Notes: generated by a model not told the origin, from the letters alone. Positions 17,711 to 27,797 are shown, numbered from the stretch's first letter. The stretch: DNA of 64,000 nucleotides from CAYSDL01 sp964429875 (GCA_964429875.1 CAYSDL010000002.1:1-64000), one strand, 5' to 3'. A program made the numbers and translations.

Positions 17711-20334
17711 ACATCAAAAATGAATTAATAATTCTATCAGTAGTATCAATAGTTATAATCTTTATTTCAATTAATTTTAATGATAATGAAAGAAAATCAT
17801 ACGAAAATTTTCTATTAAATAAATATAAAGATATACCAAGTTATAGCAAAGAAGAATTAAAGAATATCCCTAAACCCGAACATCCAGATTTAGCCTCTTA
17901 TCAAAATTATTTTATGACTTTAGATCCTGCGCTTGGAATTGTCCCATTAGAAAGATTAAAAGAAGCATTTAACTATACCATTTCATTAAATCCCGACAAT
18001 AGATCTATAAGCTGGACAAACACTATGTCAAACATGGGAGGCAGAACAAGATGTTTAAAGTATGATCCCAGTGATTCTGATAGAAAGAAAGTATGGGCAG
18101 GTGGTGTTACTGGTGGACTATGGTATAACAATGACATTACAGATGAAACATCATTATGGAACAATGTTGATGACCTTTGGGACAACCTAGTTGTGAGCAG
18201 TATAGCATTCGATCCTAATAATCCAGATATAATATATGTTGGTACAGGTGAAGCTAATACAGCCATTATCACCTATCGTGAAAGTTCTGGAAGAGGCATA
18301 GGATTATGGAAAAGTGTTGATGGAGGGATAAATTGGACATTACTAGAATCAACATCAAATTTTGCTTATATAACAGATATTGAAATAAATAACAATTCTG
18401 ATGTTTATATAGGTGTTGTCTCTGGTACATATTATGGAGTACATGAAAGTTTGCCAAGCGATGGATTGTATAAATCAAACAATGGTGGAATCACATGGGA
18501 ACAGGTATTACCTAATATCCCAAATGATAATACTCCTTACGCAGTTTCTGATATTGAAATTACATCTGACAGCAAAATTTTTATTGGCACAATGAAAAAT
18601 ATTAATGGAAATGGTGGTTCATTTATTCTACATAGTGAATCCGGTGATATTGGAACCTGGGTTACTTACAGCGATATTAACAACATTATACTTAATCAAG
18701 AAGAATTTAATATCCCGGGTAGAGTCGTTGTAACATCATCAATAACTAACCCAAACATATTATATGCTGTATTTGGATCTGGATATGTAAATAATTATGG
18801 ATTTAATTATTCTTATGGAAACCATATAATTAAATCAGAAAACGCTGGTCAATCATGGACATTAACTAACATACCTAACAATTACGACAATCATACTTGG
18901 GCTACTCTTGCATGGCATGCCTTGACTATCGAAATTGATCCCATTGATGAAAACACCCTATATGTAGGCGGTTTAGACTTACATAAATCAACTAATAGTG
19001 GCAATTCATGGACAAAGCTCTCAAATTGGGCCCTTATGTATGAGGGTGGAGGGGATCAATATGTTCATGCCGATATTCATTCAATAACCTTTAGAAATAA
19101 TAGCTCAAATGAATTTACTGTCACATCAGATGGAGGTATATTTCATACAATAAATGCTTCTTCAGAAAATATAATCTTTTCTGAACATAATAATGGCTAC
19201 AATACTTTACAATATTACACAGGCGCTATATATCCAGAATCTAATAATAATATTTTTATTGGTGGACTCCAGGATAATGGAACATTGTTATATTCCGATC
19301 AGAATATATATGAATTTCCTGGTGGCGCATTAACAACTAATAATATGATAAGTGGGGGAGATGGAGCATATTGCTTTTGGGATAAAAATGAACCAGAAAT
19401 ATTACTTACATCAACTTATTATAATAGATATTATTTATTTATTAATGGTGTTTATACAAACTATTTCAATGGAAATAATGGAATCTTTATCAATCCTGCA
19501 GATTATGATTTTAATACAAATAAATTATATGCTAATGCTGTTAGATTTGATGGAACTGCTCAAAATCGACTTTTTGTTATTTCAAATGTAGATTCAAACC
19601 CTACAGAAGGAAATATAAATCTTTCTACCAATACTGGAGTCCCTTTTTCACATATAAAATATTCGCATCATTCAGAAGATGATGCTACACTATTTGTAAG
19701 CTCACAATCTGGATATCTTTATAAGGTAGAATTTGATGATGATGATTTTATTGTAAATAATATTACAGGCAATGATTTTCCAAATGGAAATATTTCTTCT
19801 ATATCTATTGGAGGTTCTGAAGATACTCTTCTTGTAACATTTTCTAATTATGGCACACCTTCATTATGGTTAACAACTAATGGTGGAGACGCCTGGGAAA
19901 ATAAAGATGGGAATTTACCTGATATGCCCATAAGATCTTCATTGTTTCATCCTCAATCTTCTTTAAATGCATTAATTGCAACAGAAATCGGAGTATGGGG
20001 GACATCAAACATCCTTAATGAAAATGTATCTTGGTCACCGTATTCAAATGGTCTTGCAAATGTAAGAGTAGATATGTTAAATATTCGAAGTTCTGATAAT
20101 ATGGTTTTAGCATCAACTCATGGAAGAGGTCAGTTTTATGGTATCTATGAAGCAGTTCAAGATATATATCTTGGTGATATAAACTATGATAATGAACTAA
20201 ATGTTTTAGATGTTGTTTTGCTCGTTAATATGATCTTAGATGATTCATTTAATATAAGTGGCGATTTAAATAGTGATATGCTAAATAATGTGCTAGATGT
20301 AGTTTTACTTGTAAATTTAATATTGAATAATTAA
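17704..20334 (+). CDS. secreted Asp-box (sortilin/BNR-like) beta-propeller protein with dockerin-like C-terminus
   Basis: An N-terminal hydrophobic segment (9-24) serves as signal peptide or anchor. Residues about 90-800 carry at least five Asp-box motifs (S/T-x-D/N-x-G-x-x-W): SVDGGINW, SNNGGITW, SENAGQSW, STNSGNSW and TTNGGDAW. These indicate a sortilin/VPS10-type or BNR beta-propeller, the group often labelled photosystem II stability/exo-sialidase-like. No sialidase active-site set was recognised. The last 59 residues (818-876) are a dockerin-like tail with repeats GDINYDNELNVLD and GDLNSDMLNNVLD. The start overlaps sdaA by 7 nt. Extracellular binding or processing role, not determined. 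Confidence 0.82.
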   Translation: MLNIKNELIILSVVSIVIIFISINFNDNERKSYENFLLNKYKDIPSYSKEELKNIPKPEHPDLASYQNYFMTLDPALGIVPLERLKEAFNYTISLNPDNRSISWTNTMSNMGGRTRCLKYDPSDSDRKKVWAGGVTGGLWYNNDITDETSLWNNVDDLWDNLVVSSIAFDPNNPDIIYVGTGEANTAIITYRESSGRGIGLWKSVDGGINWTLLESTSNFAYITDIEINNNSDVYIGVVSGTYYGVHESLPSDGLYKSNNGGITWEQVLPNIPNDNTPYAVSDIEITSDSKIFIGTMKNINGNGGSFILHSESGDIGTWVTYSDINNIILNQEEFNIPGRVVVTSSITNPNILYAVFGSGYVNNYGFNYSYGNHIIKSENAGQSWTLTNIPNNYDNHTWATLAWHALTIEIDPIDENTLYVGGLDLHKSTNSGNSWTKLSNWALMYEGGGDQYVHADIHSITFRNNSSNEFTVTSDGGIFHTINASSENIIFSEHNNGYNTLQYYTGAIYPESNNNIFIGGLQDNGTLLYSDQNIYEFPGGALTTNNMISGGDGAYCFWDKNEPEILLTSTYYNRYYLFINGVYTNYFNGNNGIFINPADYDFNTNKLYANAVRFDGTAQNRLFVISNVDSNPTEGNINLSTNTGVPFSHIKYSHHSEDDATLFVSSQSGYLYKVEFDDDDFIVNNITGNDFPNGNISSISIGGSEDTLLVTFSNYGTPSLWLTTNGGDAWENKDGNLPDMPIRSSLFHPQSSLNALIATEIGVWGTSNILNENVSWSPYSNGLANVRVDMLNIRSSDNMVLASTHGRGQFYGIYEAVQDIYLGDINYDNELNVLDVVLLVNMILDDSFNISGDLNSDMLNNVLDVVLLVNLILNN

Positions 20335-20343
20335 TATAATATT

Positions 20344-20685
20344 ATGTCAACAATATTTAATAAAATTATAAATAAAGAAATTAATGCTAATATTTTATAT
20401 GAAGATGATATTTGCATAGCATTTTACGACATATCGCCACAGGCACCAATTCATTTTCTTATAATCCCTAAAAAAGAAATTAAAACTATAAATAATATTA
20501 AAAATGAAGATAAAGATATGATTGGACATTTATTTATTATAGCTAAGGATTTAGCTAGAAAATTAAACATTAATGAAGATGGTTATAGAATTGTATTTAA
20601 TTGCAATGAAAATGCTGGACAAACTGTATTTCACATACATATGCATGTATTAGGGGGGAGGAAATTATTATGGCCTCCAGGATAA
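20344..20685 (+). CDS. HIT family protein (HinT-like nucleotide hydrolase)
   Basis: A 113-residue histidine-triad protein; HIHMHVLGG near residue 98 is the HxHxHxx catalytic motif and SPQAPIHFLIIPKK the family nucleotide-binding segment. HinT-like enzymes hydrolyse aminoacyl- or phosphoramidate-AMP. The Shine-Dalgarno of the next gene (GGGGGG AGG region near 20655) lies inside this ORF, and its end overlaps gpmA by 16 nt. Cytoplasmic. Confidence 0.93.
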   Translation: MSTIFNKIINKEINANILYEDDICIAFYDISPQAPIHFLIIPKKEIKTINNIKNEDKDMIGHLFIIAKDLARKLNINEDGYRIVFNCNENAGQTVFHIHMHVLGGRKLLWPPG

Positions 20686-21350
20686 ATACGGGAAGATTGA
20701 TATTAGTAAGACATGGTCAATCGATATATAATCTTGAAAATAGATTTACTGGATGGAAGGATGTTCCTCTAACAAAACTTGGAGAAAAAGAAGCACATCA
20801 AGCTGGAAAATTATTATCCAATATCAATTTTAGTTTTGCATTTACTTCGAAGTTAAAAAGAGCACAAAATACATTAAATACTATTCTTAGTTACAACAAA
20901 TCTAACCCAGAAATAATTGAAAATATTGCTTTAAATGAAAGGGATTATGGTGATTTGATCGGACAAAATAAATCAGAAGCGGCACTAAAATTTGGAAATA
21001 AACAAGTACAAATATGGAGAAGAAGTTACGACACGCCACCACCTGGTGGTGAGTCATTAAAAATGACCTGCGATCGAACTGTGCCATATTTTAAAAAACA
21101 TATACTTTCTAAAATACCAAACAATAATATTATTATCTCAGCACACGGGAACAGTATCCGGGCTATTATAAAATATTTATTTAATTATAATAAAAATGAT
21201 ATATTAAAAACAGAAGTTGGCTGGTGTGAGCCTTGGATTATTGTATTACATGATAATAAGGTTCAAAAATTTAATATTCTAAATAGAGAAGGAAGTAAAA
21301 GCATGAGTTTTATTCCAAAAGATCCTATATTATCAACGGAGGTGAAATGA
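20670..21350 (+). CDS. gpmA: 2,3-bisphosphoglycerate-dependent phosphoglycerate mutase
   Basis: Interconverts 3- and 2-phosphoglycerate in glycolysis. The phospho-acceptor is His15 in LVRHGQSIYN; NRFTGWKDVPLT, LNERDYGDLIG, PPGGESLKMT and the second catalytic His in SAHGNSIRAI follow the dPGM pattern. Length 226 is within the short range for GpmA. The ATG at 20670 overlaps the HIT gene by 16 nt and is the only start that retains the family N-terminus. Its stop is in an ATGA overlap with the next gene. Confidence 0.93.
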   Translation: MASRINTGRLILVRHGQSIYNLENRFTGWKDVPLTKLGEKEAHQAGKLLSNINFSFAFTSKLKRAQNTLNTILSYNKSNPEIIENIALNERDYGDLIGQNKSEAALKFGNKQVQIWRRSYDTPPPGGESLKMTCDRTVPYFKKHILSKIPNNNIIISAHGNSIRAIIKYLFNYNKNDILKTEVGWCEPWIIVLHDNKVQKFNILNREGSKSMSFIPKDPILSTEVK

Positions 21351-22069
21351 AAATTTTATTACTTATATTAACATTAGCTTATTGCTCAGAAGAAACGACA
21401 AATAAATATTTTGGTGGATGGCCTATTAATGAGTCTAAAGATGATATTATTGGATCGGATCTCGATTATGATTGTCCAAATAGTATAGGATGTGAATGTA
21501 ATAATAATCAAGATTGTATTAATAAAAATTGTATCAAATCACCACGTGGATCATTTTGCTATCCCAAAACAGGTGATATATTCCCAGAATTTATATCAAT
21601 AGACCAATACGATGAGCTCGTAAATATATATGATTTTGCAAATCAAGGTAAATATATTTTAATCGAATTAGGTACAGCCTGGTGCTCTCCTTGTAATATC
21701 TTAGCAAATTGGCTTGCCTATGATGATAAAGAAATCACAACAAAAAGCTTTTGGAAACCAGAATATCAGAAAATATATGATATGGTACATAATGGTGATA
21801 TTTACTTTATAACAATTTTATATGAAGATGAAAACAGAAATAATGCAACCTATGATACTATATATGAATGGTTTGATAATTATCCTGATGAAAGCATTCC
21901 TTTATTAATTGATTCTAATAAATCATTACATACTTGGGCTAAACCAACTGGCATTCCAGCTATCACTTTATTAGATGATAATATGAAGATTGTAAATTTT
22001 TCATCAAGAGGTTTAAATGAATCATTTGATATCTTACTTACACTAATAAACAACGATGAAAACAAATAA
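21347..22069 (+). CDS. exported thioredoxin-like protein with Cys-rich N-terminal segment
   Basis: A short signal sequence (MKILLLILTLAYC) may be a lipoprotein signal with an imperfect lipobox (LAYC). A Cys-rich stretch (43-71, six cysteines in C-x5-C-x-C-x5-C-x4-C-x8-C) resembles small disulfide-knot modules of secreted proteins. The thioredoxin fold follows with active site WCSPC (Cys113, Cys116) and cis-Pro segment PTGIPAITLL. A strong Shine-Dalgarno (GGAGGTG, 21338-21344) is just before the ATG, which overlaps the gpmA stop (ATGA). Likely a periplasmic oxidoreductase; the partner is unknown. Confidence 0.8.
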   Translation: MKILLLILTLAYCSEETTNKYFGGWPINESKDDIIGSDLDYDCPNSIGCECNNNQDCINKNCIKSPRGSFCYPKTGDIFPEFISIDQYDELVNIYDFANQGKYILIELGTAWCSPCNILANWLAYDDKEITTKSFWKPEYQKIYDMVHNGDIYFITILYEDENRNNATYDTIYEWFDNYPDESIPLLIDSNKSLHTWAKPTGIPAITLLDDNMKIVNFSSRGLNESFDILLTLINNDENK

Positions 22070-22979
22070 TCTTTTATATAATGAAACAAAACTATATCTA
22101 GCTTATCTTCAATTTGAAAGAAAATTATCCATAAATACTATTAATGCGTATTGGCTTGATTTAAAATTTTATATCAATTATTTAAATGAAGCTTACAATA
22201 TAGATGATTTCAACAATATTAAAAGGACACATTTAAAAAACTATATTCAGTCATTAAGTAAAATAAAAAATAATACAACAAAAGAAAATGCTACTTTAAA
22301 TCGCACTGTATCTAGTATCAAAAATTTTCATAAATATTTATTATTAAATAATAAATGTAAAAACGACCCTTCTAAAGTTTTAAAGTCAATAAAATTAAAA
22401 CAAACACTTCCAAAAATTTTAAATGTTGAAGAAATTGACTCTATTGTTAATTCAATCGACGAATTATCAAAAAATGGAATTAGAGACAAATCAATTATTA
22501 TGATTTTATATTCTAGTGGGCTTAGAGTATCTGAGCTTATTAATTTAACTTTGACTAATTTCTTTATCGAAGAGGAAATATTGCGCATCATAGGCAAGGG
22601 AGACAAAGAACGAATAGTTCCTATAGGCTATAAAGCAAAAATTGTTTTATTAAAATATATAAATGAAATTAGACCACAATATTCTAAACGAAGCGAAACT
22701 AAAGGAATAATATTATTAAGTAATAGAGGCAAACCATTATCAAGAAAAACAGTATGGAATATTATAAAAAGAGTTGTTAATAATTCAGACATACATAAAG
22801 ATATATCACCTCATACATTTAGACATAGCTTTGCATCTCATTTACTCGAAGGTGGGGCAGATTTAAGAGTTGTTCAAGAACTATTAGGGCATTCAAGTAT
22901 ATCAACAACGCAAATATATACTCACTTAGATAAATCATATTTAAAAGAAATTCATAAAGAATTTCATCCTCGAGGTTAA
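22056..22979 (+). CDS. xerD: tyrosine recombinase (XerC/XerD type)
   Basis: The catalytic set is complete: Arg157 in SSGLRVSEL, a Lys in the IGKGDKER beta-turn, His253 and Arg256 in HTFRHSFASH, His279 in LLGHSS, and Tyr288 in QIYTH. The N-terminal SAM-like DNA-binding domain covers 1-105. Length 307 is typical for Xer recombinases that resolve chromosome dimers at dif. The gene sits in a housekeeping run with 14-nt overlap upstream, and no integrated element surrounds it, so it is a chromosomal Xer rather than a phage integrase. XerC versus XerD cannot be told here. Confidence 0.88.
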   Translation: MKTNNLLYNETKLYLAYLQFERKLSINTINAYWLDLKFYINYLNEAYNIDDFNNIKRTHLKNYIQSLSKIKNNTTKENATLNRTVSSIKNFHKYLLLNNKCKNDPSKVLKSIKLKQTLPKILNVEEIDSIVNSIDELSKNGIRDKSIIMILYSSGLRVSELINLTLTNFFIEEEILRIIGKGDKERIVPIGYKAKIVLLKYINEIRPQYSKRSETKGIILLSNRGKPLSRKTVWNIIKRVVNNSDIHKDISPHTFRHSFASHLLEGGADLRVVQELLGHSSISTTQIYTHLDKSYLKEIHKEFHPRG

Positions 22980-22981
22980 TT

Positions 22982-23641
22982 GTGGGAATAATTCGATATT
23001 TAGATAGTGATCCAATTTTATTTATATCTTTAGTGATATGTTTAATATTTTCTTTATGTTTTCATGAATATGCTCATGGTATTACAGCATATTATTATGG
23101 TGATGATACAGCATATAATTACGGCAGATTAACTTTGAATCCACTAGCACATTTAGATCCAATTGGTTCTTTAATGATATTATTTATTGGAATAGGATAT
23201 GCAAAACCTGTGCCAGTAAATCAAAGCAAACTAAAGAATCCACGTTCTGATATTATTAAAGTTGCTGCTGCAGGACCCATATCAAACTTAATACTATGTT
23301 TTCTTGGCATATTAACATTTCATATTATCAAAGCAACTCCTGGAAATACAATTTATTTGTTCCTTCAAATATTTATTTCAATTAATGCTGCTCTTGCAGT
23401 GTTTAATTTAATACCAGTTTACCCTTTAGATGGAGGTCAAATATTTGGGAATTTATTTATAAACAAATATCCAAATATATCAAGGAATCTATTAATATAT
23501 GGTCCAAAAGCACTCTTAGCTGTAATATTAATTGGATTATTAACCGGATATTCAATTTTATGGGTAATAATAGGTCCAATTATTGAGTTCATAATAAATT
23601 CATTTGAAACTATAATAATATTATTTTTAAGCATATTTTAA
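22982..23641 (+). CDS. M50-family (site-2 protease-like) membrane metalloprotease
   Basis: Integral membrane zinc protease with HEYAH (28-32) in the first helix and the third ligand in NLIPVYPLDGGQIF (Asp150). The signature NPLAHLDPIGS is also typical of the short S2P-B family. Length 219, about five to six helices, no PDZ domain, unlike RseP. The GTG start follows the xerD stop by 2 nt. Substrate unknown; such proteins clip transmembrane regulators or signal-peptide remnants. Confidence 0.88.
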   Translation: MGIIRYLDSDPILFISLVICLIFSLCFHEYAHGITAYYYGDDTAYNYGRLTLNPLAHLDPIGSLMILFIGIGYAKPVPVNQSKLKNPRSDIIKVAAAGPISNLILCFLGILTFHIIKATPGNTIYLFLQIFISINAALAVFNLIPVYPLDGGQIFGNLFINKYPNISRNLLIYGPKALLAVILIGLLTGYSILWVIIGPIIEFIINSFETIIILFLSIF

Positions 23642-23764
23642 ATGAATTTTAAACAACTAAGAGATAATAGTTGGAAGTATACTGCAAATTATAAAAAACT
23701 TTTTATCAATATTTGCATATTAATAGTTATAATCATATTAATTAATTATATAGGGAAGATATGA
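23642..23764 (+). CDS. 40-residue single-pass membrane protein
   Basis: An open frame from ATG 23642 directly follows the M50 protease stop (no gap) and ends in TGA 23762-23764, overlapping the ftcD ATG at 23761 (ATGA). The product has a basic N-terminal half (KQLRDNSWKYTANYKK) and one hydrophobic helix (about 21-37), N-in/C-out by charge. Tight packing on both sides supports real translation. I recognise no family. It may be an accessory peptide of the adjacent protease or serve mainly to couple translation. Confidence 0.5.
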   Translation: MNFKQLRDNSWKYTANYKKLFINICILIVIIILINYIGKI

Positions 23765-25428
23765 AATTAATAGAATGTGTTCCAAATTTTAGTGAAGGTC
23801 GAGATGAAATAATTATAAACAAAATTATTGACTCTATTAAAACTGTTGAAAACATACATTTATTAGATGTGGATCCTGGAAAAACAACTAATCGAACCGT
23901 TGTAACATTTGTAGGAACACCAGAGTCTGTCTTGATTGCTGCATTTAATGGAATAAAAACTGCATCTAAACTTATTAATATGAAGATTCATAAAGGGGAG
24001 CATCCTCGTATGGGTGCTACTGATGTATGTCCATTAATACCCGTCTCGAATGTCACAATGAAAGAATGTATAAATTTATCACATAAATTAGCAAAAATGG
24101 TTTCTGATAAATTAAATATCCAAGTTTTCATGTATGAAAATTCAGCAAAACATAAAGATAGATCTAATCTATCAAATATTCGAAAAGGTGAATATGAAGG
24201 CATGGAAACAAAAGTTAATGATTCTTCATGGATTCCTGATTATGGAAATAATATACTATTTAATAAAAAATCAGGAGTGACTGCAATAGGTGCGAGAGAA
24301 TACTTAATTGCATATAATATTAATTTAAATACACAAAATAAAAAAATAGCAACTGATATAGCATTAGATATAAGAGAAGCTGGCAGAGCTAAAAGAGATA
24401 ATAATGGCAAAATACTTAGAGATAAAAGTGGATCAATAATTAAAAAACCAGGAAAACTAAAGTTTTGCAAAGCTGTAGGCTGGTATATTGATGAATATAA
24501 TATTGCACAAGTTTCAATAAATCTAACAAATTTCAAAAAAACTTCAATGCATAAAACATTTGAAGAAGTAAGAAGACAAGCAAGAAAAAGGGGGCTACGT
24601 GTTACTGGCAGTGAAGTTGTTGGATTATTGCCCAAAAAAGCACTAATTGATGCAGGAAACTATTACCTGTCTAAGCAAAATGAATCATTAGGAATCCCTG
24701 AAATTGACATTATAAAATTAGGTGTATCATCATTAGGTTTAAATGAAATAAATACATTTAAAATAAAAGAAAAATTAATTGAATATGTTATAGATAACAC
24801 TAATAATTTACCTGCATTAACAATTGATGATTTCATAAATGAGGTATCACGATCTAGCGCAACTCCTGGAGGAGGAAGCGTTGCTGCTTTAGTTGGTTCA
24901 TTAGGAGCTGCATTATCATCAATGGTTAGCAATTTAACTATAAACAAAAAAGGCTTTGAAAGATTCAATAAACTACACCAAATCAAATCTAAGCAATGCC
25001 AAGTACATAAAGATGAATTATTAAAATATGTTGATAAAGATACAAATGCATATAATGATGTTATTAATGCAATACGATTACCAAAAAAATCAAAAAAAGA
25101 AATCACGCATAGAAATAAAAAAATTTATGAAGCAAACATTAATGCGGCTCAAATACCATTAGAGATTCTAGAAAAATGCAACATCCTTATACATGAAACA
25201 TTATCAATTTCTGAAAACTGCAACCCTAATTCAATATCCGACATTGCTGTTGCTAATGATTTAATTTATGCTGCAGCAAAAGGAGCCTCTTATAACATTA
25301 TAATTAATTTATCTTTAGCAAATAAAAAAGATAAGGAGAGATATAGTAATAGTGTTGAATATTATATTAAACAGATAGAAGATGTCCATCTTAAAATATC
25401 AACCATCACAAATAACATACTATTTTAG
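23761..25428 (+). CDS. ftcD: bifunctional glutamate formimidoyltransferase / formimidoyl-THF cyclodeaminase
   Basis: Last step of histidine degradation. It moves the formimino group from formiminoglutamate to tetrahydrofolate, then releases ammonia to give 5,10-methenyl-THF. The transferase N-domain opens with LIECVPNFSEGRD (3-15) and has HKGEHPRMGATDVCPLIP near 77-94. The cyclodeaminase domain begins near 356 with FINEVSRSSATPGGGSVAAL. The fused form (555 aa) is the same order as the vertebrate enzyme; many bacteria have it split. No other hut genes are in the window. Adjacent to mutL with no gap. Confidence 0.94.
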   Translation: MKLIECVPNFSEGRDEIIINKIIDSIKTVENIHLLDVDPGKTTNRTVVTFVGTPESVLIAAFNGIKTASKLINMKIHKGEHPRMGATDVCPLIPVSNVTMKECINLSHKLAKMVSDKLNIQVFMYENSAKHKDRSNLSNIRKGEYEGMETKVNDSSWIPDYGNNILFNKKSGVTAIGAREYLIAYNINLNTQNKKIATDIALDIREAGRAKRDNNGKILRDKSGSIIKKPGKLKFCKAVGWYIDEYNIAQVSINLTNFKKTSMHKTFEEVRRQARKRGLRVTGSEVVGLLPKKALIDAGNYYLSKQNESLGIPEIDIIKLGVSSLGLNEINTFKIKEKLIEYVIDNTNNLPALTIDDFINEVSRSSATPGGGSVAALVGSLGAALSSMVSNLTINKKGFERFNKLHQIKSKQCQVHKDELLKYVDKDTNAYNDVINAIRLPKKSKKEITHRNKKIYEANINAAQIPLEILEKCNILIHETLSISENCNPNSISDIAVANDLIYAAAKGASYNIIINLSLANKKDKERYSNSVEYYIKQIEDVHLKISTITNNILF

Positions 25429-27132
25429 ATGAAACAAATTATAAAAAAATTAAACTCAAAGCTTATTGATCAAATATCTGCAGGTGAAGTTGTAGATTGT
25501 CCAGAATCTGTTATTAAAGAATTAATTGATAATTCTATAGATGCTAAATCCACCATTATTAAAATACATCTAAAAAAAGCAGGGACCAGTGAAATCATTG
25601 TAAGAGATAATGGCATTGGTATGAATGATACAAACATTGTTAATTGCTTGGAAAGATTTGCTACAAGTAAAATATCAACACAATCAGATCTTAACAACAT
25701 TAAAACATTAGGCTTCCGAGGAGAAGCATTGCCAAGCATTTCATCAGTAAGTAAAATAATTATTAAATCTTCAGGTAATTCAATACAAAATTATTCAAAA
25801 AATAAAATGAAGATACTACCTTCAAATATTGAGACTGGGACAGAGATTACAGTCTCAAATATTTTTTATAATATACCTGCTCGGAAAAAATTTTTAAAAA
25901 GTGATAATTATGAACTAAGAAAAGTAATAAATACAATTAATAAATTTTGTATCGGTTATCCAGAAATATCGTTTTTATTAACACATAATAATAAAAAATT
26001 AATAAACGTTCAAAGTGAACCCTTAGATTCTAGAATAGTGTCTTTATTAGGAAAGGATTACAAAAAAAATCTCTTAAAAGTAGATTCAACGAAAGAAACA
26101 GTTTCTATTAATGGATATATTGGTAATCTATCTACAATAAAAAAACGAAAAGGCAACCAATTTTGCTATATTAATAATAGATATATAAATAATAACTTAA
26201 TAAATATTACAATACACAGTTGTTATAAACATCTTATAGAACGAGGAGAATATCCTTTTTCTGTACTTTTTTTAACAGTCCCAACAAATATGTTTGATGT
26301 GAATGTACACCCAAAAAAACTTGAAGTTAAATTCGACAATGAGTTAAAAATACAGTATTTAATCAAATCTGCAATTAGCACTATTTTAAAAAATAATTTA
26401 CTAAAAGTTACTCCAGACTTTTATATCAATAAATCAAAGGGGATACTTGAAAATGAATCCTTTGCATTTGCTCAATCTATTGATTCTAATAATGTGAATA
26501 ATAATTTTGAAGAACGTGCATCAGTACTTACTAGTGAAGATCATCGAAATAATGATGATAGCAATGAAATAGACAATGTTTGGCAGTTGCATAATAAATA
26601 TATAATAACAGAAATTAAATCTGGATTAGTAATAGTTGATCAACATGTAGCCCATGAAAGAGTATTATATGAAGAAGCAAAGATCGCATTAGATGGAGAA
26701 GGATTAAATTCACAAAAGATTTTATTTCCTCAAACATTGTCTTTTGAAACAGAAGAATTTACTTATCTTCTTGAACTATTGTTATACTTGGAGAAAATTG
26801 GTTTTGAGATTAGAAAGTTTGGTGAAAGGTCAGTCATTATTGAAGGAGTTCCATCAGAACTCTCACTTGGAAAAGAAAAAGAAATAATACAGGACATCCT
26901 TGAAAATTATATGGAAAGTAAAGAATTAAATTCGTCATTTATTGAATATATGGCAGCGACCTATGCATGCAAAGCAGCAGTTAAAGCAGGTGAAAGCTTA
27001 ACACAAATTGAATGTTTGGAACTCATAAATAAACTTTTCAACACAAATCATCCATATTATTGTCCACATGGCAGACCAATAATTGTAAACTTAACAATAG
27101 ATGAACTTGATAAACGATTTGAAAGACACTAA
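25429..27132 (+). CDS. mutL: DNA mismatch repair protein MutL (endonuclease type)
   Basis: GHKL ATPase N-terminus with PESVIKELIDNSIDA (Mg-ATP Asn/Asp), DNGIGM and TLGFRGEALPSI. The transducer region runs to about 330, then a linker. The C-domain has DQHVAHERVLYEE near 400, matching DQHA(x2)E(x4)E of endonuclease MutL, plus ACKAAVKAG and CPHGRP motifs. So it should nick DNA itself, consistent with a methylation-independent repair system. Length 567 is slightly short. It starts immediately after the ftcD stop. Confidence 0.95.
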   Translation: MKQIIKKLNSKLIDQISAGEVVDCPESVIKELIDNSIDAKSTIIKIHLKKAGTSEIIVRDNGIGMNDTNIVNCLERFATSKISTQSDLNNIKTLGFRGEALPSISSVSKIIIKSSGNSIQNYSKNKMKILPSNIETGTEITVSNIFYNIPARKKFLKSDNYELRKVINTINKFCIGYPEISFLLTHNNKKLINVQSEPLDSRIVSLLGKDYKKNLLKVDSTKETVSINGYIGNLSTIKKRKGNQFCYINNRYINNNLINITIHSCYKHLIERGEYPFSVLFLTVPTNMFDVNVHPKKLEVKFDNELKIQYLIKSAISTILKNNLLKVTPDFYINKSKGILENESFAFAQSIDSNNVNNNFEERASVLTSEDHRNNDDSNEIDNVWQLHNKYIITEIKSGLVIVDQHVAHERVLYEEAKIALDGEGLNSQKILFPQTLSFETEEFTYLLELLLYLEKIGFEIRKFGERSVIIEGVPSELSLGKEKEIIQDILENYMESKELNSSFIEYMAATYACKAAVKAGESLTQIECLELINKLFNTNHPYYCPHGRPIIVNLTIDELDKRFERH

Positions 27133-27170
27133 CCTTTATATTAAATTAGAATATACAAATAGGTTAAATA

Positions 27171-27797
27171 ATGAAAAATTATAAAAAATATATATTTACT
27201 GGTATTATGTCATTAATACCTATGATGATCACCTTTTGGATTATTCAATATTTATTTATTATCTTTTCTGTACCAGGAAAGGTGATCGTAAGCAAAATTT
27301 TTGATATTGCTTTTTTTAATAATGAATTATTTTTAAAATTACGTTACACTCTTGAATATGTCTTAGGTTTTGTATTAACAATACTGTTTTTATACTTTGT
27401 TGGTATAATTATTTCAAATGTATTAGGTAAACGTTTATATAAATTTTTCGAGAAGATCCTGCAACGGATACCATTAGTAAGTAAAATTTATACAACCGTG
27501 AAAAATGTGACGGAGACATTCACAAAACAGGATAGTAAAGCATTTGAAAAAGTTGTATTAATTCAATATCCAAGAGAAGACCTTTGGACATTAGCCATGG
27601 TAACAGGAGAATCAAAGGATCTACGTTCAATAGAATATTACAACTTATTTGTACCAACAACTCCAAATCCAACATCTGGTTATCTTATCATGATAAAAAA
27701 AAGTGATGCAATTGAAACTGATCTTTCTGTTGATGATGGACTTTCTATTATAATTTCAGGTGGCATGGTATCTCCTAAAATATTAAATATAAAATGA
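27171..27797 (+). CDS. DUF502 family membrane protein
   Basis: Two N-terminal transmembrane helices (about 7-30 and 58-85) are followed by the conserved core RIPLVSKIYTTVKNVTETF (about 99-117) and the C-terminal VPTTPNPTSGYLIMI (about 162-176) of DUF502 proteins. Function is not established in the family. Length 208 is standard. It ends in an ATGA overlap with the c-di-GMP signalling gene, so the two are probably coordinately made. Confidence 0.88.
   Translation: MKNYKKYIFTGIMSLIPMMITFWIIQYLFIIFSVPGKVIVSKIFDIAFFNNELFLKLRYTLEYVLGFVLTILFLYFVGIIISNVLGKRLYKFFEKILQRIPLVSKIYTTVKNVTETFTKQDSKAFEKVVLIQYPREDLWTLAMVTGESKDLRSIEYYNLFVPTTPNPTSGYLIMIKKSDAIETDLSVDDGLSIIISGGMVSPKILNIK

Noticed and set aside
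18269..18595. Overlapping short ORFs within the Asp-box protein gene
   Set aside because: Alternative-frame shadows rich in Leu/His/Gln; Asp-box motifs in the main frame show which frame is used.
22056..22979. Phage or ICE integrase
   Set aside because: Length, motifs and context match a chromosomal Xer recombinase; no phage or conjugation genes are nearby.
24240..25106. Two long minus-strand ORFs (131 and 147 aa) inside ftcD
   Set aside because: They are antisense shadows of a well-conserved gene, with Ser/Leu/Ile-rich compositions expected from the complement of AT-rich coding sequence.
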